Assembly (NCBI RefSeq): GCF_910592395.1
Contig: NC_088308.1
Location: 25,437,501-25,501,500, forward strand
Direction: 5' to 3'
Source of the DNA: Lineus longissimus
Lineage: Eukaryota; Nemertea; Pilidiophora; Heteronemertea; Lineidae
Length of the DNA: 64,000 nt
Each line of letters opens with the position of its first letter. Position 1 is the first letter of the stretch. The notes under the pieces were generated by a model. The model searched no databases and was not told the DNA's origin. It worked only from the letters and a program-made list of their open reading frames with translations. Below are positions 1 through 11,873 of this stretch, one piece after another. Position numbers and translations under genes: made by a program.

Positions 1-3000
1 CTGAAATGATACGTGTAGTTGATTTATAGTCTTTGACTGAGTCTAGTAAGTTCCATTAATGTATAACTGCTCAAAATAAGTAGAAAAAAGTGATGCTCTT
101 TTCCGAAAACTCGCCTTCTCGTAGTTTTCTGACAAATGACATGAGCATTTGCTCCTTTCGTTTCACCAAACACAGAATAGAACCGAGCAAATCTATTAAA
201 AACTCATTCAGGAGATAGTCGAAATCAACCAAGCGATCATAGAGAAATCGTTGAGAATGACAGCTGTGGAAGCTAAAGCAACAACTTGGAGGCACAAGTG
301 GTTCTCCTGCTTGCTTTATTGGGTCGCTAATAGGGAAGGAAGGTACATTATTAAACCAACTAGCGAATGTCAAAATGGGCGGTAATTGAAAATCCATAAG
401 GTCGAAAACCCCAATATTCTACGTGAATAGACTCTTGGCGGTTGTATCGACCTATTCATTGCCATGCTCGGGGTGGATTTAACACGAAATGAAATGCATT
501 GGTCGTTCAGGGATTGTTTGGTAGGCTTCTAGTTATCGATTGTGAAATGAGCTGGTGAAGCAATCATGAGGCACGCCTTCGCGATGGTTTTAGAGAAAGA
601 AACCATGTAAGGTTTGCTGAGGTTGATGTTAGTCTTAGACATTGGTGTAGTCTTAGTCTGAGATGAAAACGAGTAAGCGTATACTGTCTATTTGTTACAA
701 TTTCTTATGGACGAAAGAACCCTAAGTAAAGACACTTGTTCTGGTAAACATGGAAGAATATTTGAGGCTTGCCATGTCGTTGTCTCTTGATAGACCATTG
801 ACTACCGTATAGATCTGTGGACGGTACGGCATCAATAGTATGGAGAATTTTGGGAGGGTGTTTTTGCCAGGTACCAAAGATGGCCTGGGTCTAAGTCATT
901 TAGAAAATGGCTACTAAGTTGTAGAATGGAATTACATGCGCCAGTACCACGGACAGATTATCCAAAGGCGTGCTCACTAGACAAAGCAGATCATCATGAC
1001 CTGCCATCACAAGTTATAATACGCTAGCTCATGATTTGTTATCAAGAAAAAATCATCCGCGATCCGGTCTAAAAGGTGCCATAATTCATTCTAACCTGCA
1101 TACACGCGACGAGAAAACCGTGTTAGACACGATCACATTTGTGCCGCGGAAATACCGTGAATGCGCCAACTATATTAAATCTTTATACCGCGATGAATAC
1201 GCTAAACTATATATTTAATCAGTTACAACGCGATGAAAAAAAATGTATTTCCTTTAGTAATTACAATATCGGTTTTAGAGATGCAAATGAGAATCTGTGC
1301 TCGTCAAACAGCAGCCTGTCGGAAGTTTTCCCCGTGCTCTCTCATTAAACCCTGACTGATCATCACGTAGCTTACATTTCACTGCAGTTAATGAGGCTGC
1401 AGGGGTAATTAGGTCTTACTGCGCTTTGATAGTAAGCAGCAATTCGCGACCGTGATGTGACGTCATTGGTAATGAAGATGGAATCGGGTTTTATTAGTTG
1501 TTTTCAATTTAGAAAGAAAAAATAGGCGTAGATCTTGATTATTGAATGTTAGTTGGTGATTTGTGATGCGGATTTCGTGTTGGGTTTCTTTCCTAGCTAA
1601 GCAAAGCTAAACAAAGCTTCTCATAAATTTTACTCTTAATTGTTCAATTGAAGAAAATGTACAATCGGAGTAAATATCGTGAATTAAGAGATTACATTAG
1701 TCATCCCAAAATCAGGCCATTGACAGATACCCTTGCCGAGACCACAGTTATCGCTAGTACAAGGGAAGCCATGGCGTCAATAGGCTACATGTATCAATAA
1801 AGGTTCTTTCAAACCGAATAATTTGTATTAACCTCCCAAAATATTTCTATTCGCATTGTATTTATCATATATTATCATTACCGACGTCTTAACCGGTATG
1901 GAGGCCACTATAGGCTATTGTTCACCTTGTACTAAGTTGCCTTGGCAGATACACTTAGCTACGAGGGACCACGGCTTTTCGCCTCATCCTTGTCTCAAAT
2001 GTCTAGAAACCCAGCCATGAACGACCCCGAAGCGTAAAACCAGCACGGTGATGTAACTGTAACCATGCTCGCCATGAGAATTAATGTCCTCATTAGCGAA
2101 TAACACCATCATTTCTTTAGCTTGATTAGAAAGAGGCAGCCTAACCCAATAACAACGCATGCTTCGGTGCGCAGGTCCATTAATTTTACAGCGACATGAA
2201 ATCAAAGGACACTTACATTACACTTTTATATGAAACCATAGGGATAGAACAAGCCCCTACACTTAAAGTGCCACGACTTTGTTGGCTGCGACTGGATGTT
2301 CCAGTACAGTCATTGTCAAGGGGTCATTCTAGTTTCTCATTTACCCTGTCATCATTCATCATTCTGATATTACGTAAGGGTCCATATTGAGTAATATGGT
2401 TAGCATGACTGGCATGCTGAAGTGTTACGCTGCTGCCGATTATGTCACAGCGCTGCCTTGGGCGGGTGCTTGAATATGGATGGTCAGTGGGGAGACGGAA
2501 AGAGATTTGTCGAAAACCGCGATTCCAATTTCATCAAAAGGTTGCTAGATTTTCCGGAAGAATTCTTCCTGAGTCCGTTACATTTACAGTATCCATACAT
2601 AAACATGCAGTTCATTCATCATGGTGCATGTGTACTGCATCTTAGCCAAGAAGTAAACAAACGTTTTGCTTGAGAAAACATTATCTGACTCATGGTCAAT
2701 GCAATCAAAAGCAAACTGTGAATGCAAGGTTTATGGCACTGGCCATTGAGGGAAATGATATCAGCTTACATCAGTGCAAAGCATGCCAGCCAGCTGCCGA
2801 GCAGAATGTTACTTACTAGTGTGAACGATCGGGTCAGGTTGTTACTTAATGGTCTCTCGTCCTTTATTAACTGGCGTCAATGCACTAACATACGCAAATT
2901 TTACATCATGCGTAGACGCCCTTCCCTCGCGTGATGAATGTGTAATGACCCCTCATCGTCTCAAGGCAGCCAATTCATTTCAATCTCTGCCGCAATGATA

Positions 3001-3081
3001 AAATAATATTGGAAGCACGGCCAAGGATTACCATGATTATCTGCGATGTCTTTTTTCATTCATAGCTGTGATACACTAGTT

Positions 3082-3131
3082 TTGACACGCGAAGTGCTGT
3101 ACAATCTTGACACGCGAAGTGCACAACAATG
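3082..3131. repeat. Short direct repeat, 16 bp exact, 25-bp spacing
   Basis: TTGACACGCGAAGTGC occurs at 3082 and 3107. Confidence 0.85.
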
Positions 3132-4521
3132 CACACGCTATGCATTCACAGCAGTTATAAAGCAATCCATCTGGGCTATATTGAACCACGGTCGTATATT
3201 ACATTAGTGGCTTATCAAACGGTGATCATAGATCTATCAGGAATCAGCCATTAAAACCATAGTGTGCCTGATTGAAATCGGGGTGAGATGGTTGATCCAC
3301 TGCAGGTATGGGTTGCAAGGGTTGCAATGACAAGCGGAGCCTGGCGTGTGCACAGATGCGACTGATTGAACATGGTGGATGTAGAAATTGAAAAGATCGC
3401 CATTTCGCGCGGTCTTGCCTGTCAATATGATTGTAAAATGACTGAATGTCGTTATGAAGAAGTTGCATGTTTCGAGCCAAACTGTTTGCTTTTTCTACGG
3501 TTTCTAGTAAGGCATATCGATCTGTTTGATTAGGCTAATTGCAAGCACACGTAAGCAGCTGCCACTTCAGTGATAAAAGTAATTTATATGCGCATCGTGA
3601 TTGATTAAGTGGCGTTATTAAATTCATAATGAAGCTTAGAACGGAGAGTCCCCGGTGCCGATGCACGCTCAGACTACAGGTGCGTGATGCTGCGAAATGA
3701 CTCCCTGGCCATAAATCTATTGAAAGATACAAGCCAATTAAATGAGTATTTTATGAGTTCGATATTATAGCTTTCGTGGAAGATGCAGCATTCTTGGCTA
3801 ATCTGCTCCGTCAGGTATCGTCAGGCGCAGCAGCTATAAACAATCGTGACAAAGTGCCGCTAAGAGCTTCATTTGCAAGCGCAAGGTTTAATGTAGTTAT
3901 GTTCTATTGCATATTCAAGGAAATATCAGAAATGATCCGTCATGATACCTGGGGCCTGAGATAATAACAACTTGATACATTCCCCCATGTTTACCAATGC
4001 ACTGCGAACAAATTGAAATATTTTCAATTGATTTTATTGAAATATTTGCCCCAGGCAGACACGGATCATATTAACATGGCAGTCATATACATCTACACGA
4101 TATCATACTGTTCTTCAAATCCCGAGGCAAACTCTTCTAATTTGATTTCAGTGCATTGTATCTGCGTGAACTATTTAGTTCTAAAGATACGTTATAACCA
4201 CAATTCGCTGAAAGTGGTATCGATTTAACATCACTTTCAGAGAAATTTAAACATAACCATTGAACTATATGATACAATGCGGCACGTTACAATACCACAT
4301 ATACAACAAACGATTTGTAAAATTACTTGTTTTTATACCATCTGATTACGATTGTGCTATTTTTCAACCTTCTATGTACATTACAGAAATGATAGCAGTG
4401 TTTTAACATTTCATAATTTCAACATAATTATTTCAGCAAACACTATTTGTGTTCTGAAATGCATTGTTCTTGACCCAGTTCTCATCTCTAATAACCATAC
4501 TAACCTTTTTACACATTCTTT

Positions 4522-5139
4522 TCATTCCATATCCAACTCTTCAAATCGTTGCCCAAAAAAAGGTATGTATGTTTCATCTTCACTTGTAAGAAGTTGGAAT
4601 GAGGATCGAAATGGGAGCAATTTCATTTCATGTTCATGTCTGCTGAATAGAGCATGCATTACAACACATAACAGCAGAGTTTGCCTTTCTGCATAGCTTT
4701 GAGTTTTTTTACTGAGGAGTACATTTCTTTCGTACGCGTTATCATCTGAGTTAACTACACGATTACTATTACTGGCTTGAAGGAACTTTACCATTGAAGA
4801 ATTTTGTTGAGGGAACATTGGAGATTGCTGGTCCAATATTGATATATTCGTTTGAAGTTCTCGGGGAGATGAAAACACCATGCGGATTCTCCTTGCCCAC
4901 ATTACATCACACCTTGATCCGCTTAGTTTGTTTAGTCTGCACCAAAGCTTGTCAGCTGCTACACCCGTATATATCATTCTCTTTCGTGACACTAGCTTTC
5001 CAATTACTTGCACTATAATCACTAGCATGCAGCTGTCCTCGCTCCAGCTCGTCCCTAGCGCCAACAGGTTATCCCACAGTGCTAAGTCATTAATTACACC
5101 TTTCACCTTGTATCTCTGCTCTGTGTATCCATCTTTCAT
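4522..5139 (-). CDS. Unrecognised 205-codon open frame
   Basis: This is the longest open frame in the window after the bHLH gene, running from an ATG to TGA on the minus strand. No domain is recognised. The C-terminal half (after about residue 90) is hydrophilic and Gln/Ser/Asn-rich; the N-terminal part includes a hydrophobic patch (MLVIIVQVI). In AT-rich DNA of this length a chance frame of 205 codons is unusual but not excluded. Shorter overlapping frames on the plus strand argue for locally low stop density. It could be an orphan gene, a gene or transposon remnant, or noise. Confidence 0.25.
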   Translation of the reverse strand: MKDGYTEQRYKVKGVINDLALWDNLLALGTSWSEDSCMLVIIVQVIGKLVSRKRMIYTGVAADKLWCRLNKLSGSRCDVMWARRIRMVFSSPRELQTNISILDQQSPMFPQQNSSMVKFLQASNSNRVVNSDDNAYERNVLLSKKTQSYAERQTLLLCVVMHALFSRHEHEMKLLPFRSSFQLLTSEDETYIPFFGQRFEELDME

Positions 5140-6295
5140 TATTACCTATCATTACCAGTAGATTGTCTCGCATCTGTTAGTGAGGTTGGTGAATCATTGC
5201 AATCGGAAGTTGCTATGTGGGAGCTCGCGCGAAGCATCACTCTTTTTATCATATTGCCAATTCATGAAATTGGGGGAATATATTGGTTGTATTCACCAAC
5301 CGGTCGCCTTATATCGGAAAGTGATGCCAGTCCTGAGTAAGTCTATAATGCAAATGAAGTGCTGAGTTAGCTCAGTTGCTTTACCAACTGGCTAGCAACA
5401 ACGAGATATGTCGGCGTTCATTTTGGGGCAATCTCACCGAAAACGGAAACTACAACCAGCGGCACAAACTCGTGAGAGCTTATTCAATAGAGAGACTATA
5501 TGAACACCAGGGACTTAATAATTTTATTCACGACTAAATTGTGTGCCCAGTCTCAGCCAGTAGGCCAAGTTTTGTCTATACATTTAATATGCATTTAACG
5601 CAATAATTTAGGGACCATGCGCCTAGATGCAAAACGTGCATCAGTAGCATCTAGAACTTCGATTTAGAGAGCAGAGGGGTAGAAAAGGTCTGCAAGCGAC
5701 TGAAGTCGGTGAGTGTGGTATTTGCATGCTTATAGCTTAAATCTAAATTAGAACCCATATACATTGAACTGCTATCATAACTCTTTTGTGCATGTATCTA
5801 TGAAAATACCAATTGCACTAATGTACTAATAATGCATTGATATACAAGTCAAGTATTTTGAGCATCGCAGTAAGTAAGTAAGAATCTGATGCTGAATGTG
5901 GGCGCTATGGCTTCATGTAGGGCAAGTGTGCCAAATATAGTTCCACGGCGTCATATTTCCTTATTTACTGCAACCGCCTCGTCGAGGGTACTGTTGAGGG
6001 GTTTCGTAACAGTGTGGCTTAATGAGAAACCATGCAGCCGAGCGTCTCAGTCTCAGACCTCACACTGCAAAAATGTCACACACTAACTGTTTTATTCCTG
6101 AGGTTACATGTACCATGACAGAAATATATCTCTTAGTTGCGTTTTTGAAATAAATGTGGACCGTACTAACTCGAATCTCGACTATATTAAAGGCCAGTGT
6201 AACGTATTTGAGGTCGCCGATCGAGATCTACATCGATCGATCGAGATAATAAGTCCTTCAATCGATATATTTCAGAGAATGATTTTTTTCATGGT

Positions 6296-6330
6296 AAAAA
6301 AAATCACGTGATGTCCTTTCCAACGTCCGG
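6296..6330. repeat. Short relative of the 177-bp repeat
   Basis: An A-run followed by ATCACGTGATGTCCTTTCC closely matches the start of the 177-bp unit (A-run, then ATCATGTGATGTCCTTCCCC), about 25 matching bases with one indel. The rest of the unit is not recognisable. Both may derive from the end of one dispersed element. Confidence 0.4.
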
Positions 6331-7741
6331 TATACAAGTAATGGCACAATTATAGCCACAGTCAGTAGGCTCTGTGAGCAGTGATGTATACTATTAGCTG
6401 TTTTCTACACTGTATGGGCTACAATAGTACTGAGGCCATTATTGTACAACGTTACCTTATACACTGAATATCCAACCACGCCATTTCCATCGCATTCTGT
6501 GTGTGCACGATAACTGAACATGCACGCGAATGGATCACGTCTTTGATACGTCTTAAGTTGAGCCAGCATAAAATCACACCTGACAGATTGCATTAAGTGA
6601 AAGCAGCTAAACAAAAGCAAATCGTTACCACGTTAGCTTTGCATCGCGCAGACAAAAAGATGATGATCGAAGGATGATTACATCCCAGATTCACCGTGTG
6701 CAGTTGACAGAAGCTAATGATTCTTCTGGTACATTTCAACCTAACATGACACTGAAACAAGAACTATTCATATTCCGTGCAGGAAATGTATTCTGTAGCA
6801 GCATGCAATGACAGTTGGTAAAGGAGCACTTAAGATTGGTGGCAATCCGAATTAACAATCGATTTAAATAGAATACGCAGCTCACCTCTCGTTTAAATGT
6901 CGCGAGACGATATTTTTACTTTCAATATGCTGGGGTTCAACATGGTACTTTTCTAATTTTTCAGTTGATGGAAAATTTGACTACAATATAAGTATATTAG
7001 CTTGACATTCTACATCAGGGCTTAATTGACTTAAAGGTCGAAGATTATATCATGACCCCTGACACGACACAGAATTCAATATTGACCGACTATTGCATAA
7101 CCGGCAAATACATTATACACCTACACTGTAATGTCTGGACGTGACACAATATAACGAAACAAAATCAAGTTCGTGGTCATGTGTATGATTTAAACCGGTT
7201 CGCAAAATTATTATATCTTCAGTTATCATAGTCTGCAATGATAACTCCTGTAAATTCTTGTATGATTGTGGCATTTGAAGAATATCAGTCCAAAGAATGA
7301 ACGTGTGTGCGGAAGAAGTTACTGCCATGTGCTCAGTCAAGATCTTACATTACCATCAATACTTTATAATAGTCAATATGAATTTTAAGTAAAAAAAAGC
7401 GATGGAGAACAAATTTACCAATAAACTACGCTCAATTGCATATAAAACATATCGCCCTTAAAGTTCTATGAGCCAGCCGACGCCGGCCTGCCCGTTCTTC
7501 GGGATCAAGACGCCTGCATAAGAACTGATTTATAACCGCTCTCTTGCACCTTCACGGGGATTAATGGTGTCTATTCGGATGTCAATAAATAGCCGTGTGT
7601 ATATCATACTCCTTCGTCTGCCGCCTAATGAGCCGGTATCACTAATGGTAAGTTGTAAGTTGTTCAGTCAAGAAGTCGCAGGACACCCCCGCTTCTCGCT
7701 CCTTGTCTTCTTGAATCATTCGTGATTGTCACGGGAAGGCG

Positions 7742-7779
7742 GCCTAAGTCAAACATGGAGGCCTAGGTAAAACATGGCG
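7742..7779. repeat. Short tandem repeat, 2 x 19 bp
   Basis: GCCTAAGTCAAACATGGAG is followed at once by GCCTAGGTAAAACATGGCG. Confidence 0.75.
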
Positions 7780-8330
7780 ACCTGTTGAGATTCTGCGCAC
7801 TTTAGGGGCTGGATATTCAAGAACGAGAAGGTGCTCTTTAGCGTCATTCCAGATGTACAGATAGCTAAATTCAGTAGCAGCTGATGACAAATATTTTGTA
7901 TGAAATGAAAGTCAGGTCACTTTACTCTTTCGCACCTTGGTTTGGGTAACCATCGTGGCAGACGAATGTATTGTCTTGAGACAATCACTAAATCTATGTG
8001 AAGACGGCTTTACTAATACGGAAATATACAATCAGTTCCAATAGGTTATGGCTACCTAAAACTTGAATCACATCAACCTACAACACATTCGATAGACTAC
8101 GAACGTTACGGCTGCTTATTTCGATTTGGACTCTCTCATTTCGAACGGTCACATCATGGACACAGTAGGTTTCCTCGATCATCACCTCAGTTGCCCGGGA
8201 ACATAAGTCTAAGTGTAAGGTATATACACACATACGTCCGCAGAGTAACCTGGGCTAGTGACTTTGGGATAAAGACCTACTTGCTGTTAATGTTGCTGTA
8301 ATCAAATTTGTCTTCCCGTGGCAATTTCAA

Positions 8331-8577
8331 TTAGAGTCCAATATCTAAAGCGTACGCGGTGTTGGAAGATTGCCTTGCTAAATTCAATATTTTGATCGGG
8401 GAGTACTCTGAGATTCGCCAGGGGCTAGAGCTTCTCTCTAGCCTTGAGCAAGTGAAACGAACACGTTTTATCGGAGGGGATGTGACTGAGATGCGTGATT
8501 GGATACCAAGGGACTGTCCAAAAGTGCCCTGGGCCTTGACATTTTCGTTCTCCTTATCATCAGAAGGCAAGGAATAG
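8331..8577. other. Region open on both strands, coding strand unresolved
   Basis: Both strands stay open here. The plus frame is open from about 8339 to the stop at 8577 and reads as an amphipathic protein-like sequence (AYAVLEDCLAKFN, GLELLSSLEQVKR). The minus frame is Ser/Arg-rich (TSPPIKRVRF, RLERSSSPWRISEY). No family is recognised for either. It could be an exon or a degraded mobile-element frame. A perfect hairpin (8423-8443) lies inside it. Confidence 0.2.
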
Positions 8578-11456
8578 TGTCACTTCATGAGAATGAAAGA
8601 AGCATTATTGTAATCAGCTTACCGGTATGTTTCTCACGCACACAATGATTTTATCCTATTTCAGTTTATTAACGTTGTCAAAAACTTGGCTTGAACACAT
8701 GAAAAACCACATTACTATTTCACCAGATATTCTGCCAACGAGTCAACATGCATATCTCTCGACATGATATTCTTGGAATAATTGTAGACTAATTAAAACG
8801 CGACGTCAATATCATACCAACCGCCCACACTCATCGAGAAAACTGTTGGAATCCAAAGAATTAATGCAGTTTTGCCTTGGGTCCAGCTTCGACTTTAGTT
8901 AGACTCGCAGAATCGCCCCTGCATTCATGTACGCGTAGTCCCACGCAAAATGTCGTTGCCATTGTGGGATCATCGCCCACTTTGACACTGATTATCCACG
9001 GATGAAGTAATGCAATGGTGGGGCAGCTTGTAAGCCATCACAAATTACTGGTACATTAATATAATATCATGTTTCCTAGACCTCTTGATTCATTTAGGTG
9101 ATGGTGGATGCGATTAGTCGATGGAAAGTCTATCCTTGAGATCATCCCTGGAGTTCCTCCAAACGCCGTTGTTTTTCAGGCGACAACCTGTGAGCCGGGC
9201 TGATTCGTTTTAAAGTGGGTTGTTCTGATGTTCTCGTCCAGAGAAAGGAGAACGCCGTGTGACCTGACCTTCGATTGTTACATGCCAGCATCCATCGGTC
9301 AAAAAGTGGACATCCACTTCGATAATGTACGCCCACGAAAACATAAATGAATAAATAATCCTTTACTCGGATATTGCCGACTGTAAACATGTGGTTGGGC
9401 CACTGTGTCTCACAACTGCCTCGCCCACGATACCAATAAGGGCTGGAGAAGTAATCGATCAGGCCTTTATAATAACGCTGCTAATATGTCACAGGCAATA
9501 AATTTCACCAGTGATCCTTAGATATGCAACATCCATTCAAAACGTACTGATGTGGCTGGCAAATAACAGCAAAACAGCGGTTTCGATGATCGGTTGAATA
9601 GTGACATATTGACCATCCTTATTCTGATGGTTGTACATTGTATCTCCATCGTACAGTATGAACTGTGATGCAAAAAAAGGTGTGATCAAGATGAATGTGT
9701 GCCACCTTCTCTCCTATTGTAGCATAACAACTACCTTATTCATCACTATTCGTGCTGTAATGTCAGACCGTTAGCCAATCTCCTATGTTAGTGTCAATTA
9801 TTGAGAGGCTATAACGACAACACCCAACCTTTAGTCTGAGAGTATGTAATTTATAGGCCATACGCAAAACTGTAGTATTACTCAGTTTCCTTATCTCGTA
9901 ATGTCACCGATGAAGTGTATGACCAGTCCCTACTCCTTTCGTACGAGTTATTTATCTACATTTTTCCCAGCACGACAGTCGTTACTTAATCAATATAGTC
10001 AAGACTGGCCAGACCTAATGCAACCCAGGGGGATTGCTCTTATTATTCAATGATGAGTGGACATGACAATAGTCATTTTGTCTTAGTTAGCAAGAGTTCG
10101 GCGTAATCAGTGGATATTGGCCTCTCTGGCCAGTGTAGGGATGCCAGGCAGTTACGGAGGTCACGATTTATAGCCTTTTATAGCTTTTTAGAACACTTTT
10201 TCCGCCATACGTGACCAAGTATCTCTGTCTCCAATTGACCAGCCGCGCCAAGCCAGGCATCCGAATCGGTGATTCGGCCCATAAAAAGAATTCAATTGGC
10301 TACTGAGGTTGTTTCGCATTGATTTATATCGTGATTTCTGAGGCTTGGCTGTAGGATTTGGTGTTCAAAGCACGATCGGTTCATTTCGGAGTTAAGTGCT
10401 TAGGACTGTTTCGGGCCATCTTGACCCTCAGGTTTTAGACTTCACTACGCCGCCTGATATAAGCAAACTTATGCACAATCAAAAACCACTGTAATTTGTC
10501 AATGTAAGAGTTTCCTTTGACTCGGGCTCATTAGTTGACAATGAGGAGTCTGCATCCAGATGTCCGGTCCCTAAATAGCCGAGGACTTCCTTAGCTTCTT
10601 CCAGAAATACAATGTTATCAACATCTTGGATCGGATCAATTCCGCTCGCTGCTTATAACGATACATGACATTGGCGCGCTTATTTATTTCGTCATAAAGT
10701 ACGAACGATTCCCATATAACGGTCATATAGACGCCAAGTTCAAACGCAAACTGTCAATTGCGACTAACGAAATCCCTTGAGGTTTTATTGGTTAGTATTT
10801 TATATCTATGACTTTATCGCATCGATCATTGGAGGTGCAACATAGTTGAGTTGACACTTATCCCATGCGGATCACGACTCAAGGTGAATCGCTATGATGA
10901 TACAAGTTGACCTTTGCATGTCAATCTTCCCCTGCCGTTTCTGCCACCTGCCATTGACAAATTCCTTTATATAATCATCTTTGGTTCTGAGAAGACAACA
11001 CATTTGAATTAGGTTTTCATATTATTGATAAGGCCTAATAAAGGAATTAAACACGATAATCGTATTCCAATAAACAAAGTTCAACACATTATTGGCACTT
11101 CATCAGTCATATCAAGAAGATGAGTGAAGTAACATGTTTTGCTGATGGTAGAAAGCAATATAGTCAAGCCTTTTGTTCCATTATACGGTGACCAGATAAT
11201 CATCTGCATGTGGCTACGTGACTTCTGGATCGCACAAATGAAAGTAATAATCCAACCATAAACATACCCAGTGTGGCTAAAGACAGGTGGCCTTTTATCT
11301 TTTTTTCTGGAAACGCCCAAGCTGAGACGCCTGAATCACAGACGGAGGAAGACGCCGATAGATGATGTACTATGGTCATCATGAAGTCTCTTCCTCTGTC
11401 GTATGATCCATGTCACTCTTAGAAGAATAGAACATACCTACATCTAATGCACATAA
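8578..11456. other. Noncoding stretch
   Basis: Nothing recognised: no domain-bearing frame, no RNA gene and no clear repeat. Confidence 0.6.
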
Positions 11457-11873
11457 TTCATTGCATCGTCGGTTTGCATTTTGACGCCTTTGGTCCCAAA
11501 GACCAAGGAAGTTCTTTACATCATTCCTGGCCAAGACACAGGTCGAACAGATTTGATACAAGGTAACTATGAGGACTGTGTCAGAAGCCCTGCAACTGTA
11601 CATAGCAGTAGTACATTGTTGTATGCCCAGAGTGCATTTAGGGCAAACTTACGCATCAATTCTACCATACCTTTAATTTCCTTGGGCTCTACTGGTTTCC
11701 GACTTGATGGAGTCGCTTCGCCAGGCAAATTAATCAACCTAGCAATGCTTGTAACAAGAAAACCATTGGATGTGATTGTCCTCCCTGGTTACAACGTTAG
11801 GGATAATGAAGCATTGCCTCTGGCTATAGTCTGTTCATCGATCAATGAACAGTTATTTTCCATATCTAGTTAG
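11457..11873 (+). pseudogene. Open frame remnant, possibly transposon-associated SGNH-like segment
   Basis: An open frame of about 138 codons ends in TAG and has no good ATG near its 5' end. Its middle reads like real protein: GFRLDGVASPGK, then LINLAMLV, then PLDVIVLPGYN. The order of a buried strand (DVIVLPGYN) after a Gly/Ser-rich turn and a helix reminds me of SGNH-hydrolase-like domains found in mobile-element proteins of marine invertebrates. The expected Asp after GYN is not obvious, and the last 25 residues look degraded. No splice sites or partner exons were identified. The function is a guess; it could also be a chance open frame. Confidence 0.3.

Larger units (their letters stand above)
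1..8330. other. Noncoding stretch, left end
   Basis: No recognised gene. Apart from the 4522-5139 frame, the 16-bp direct repeat at 3082, the 19-bp repeat at 7742 and the short repeat fragment at 6296, only short chance frames occur. A GATCGAGAT direct repeat within CGATCGATCGA-rich sequence lies at about 6219-6246. Confidence 0.6.

Noticed and set aside
5361-5440. tRNA-like start (GAGTTAGCTCAGTTG)
   Set aside because: It resembles a D-arm box, but there is no matching anticodon arm, T-arm (GGTTCGAATCC type) or acceptor stem downstream.
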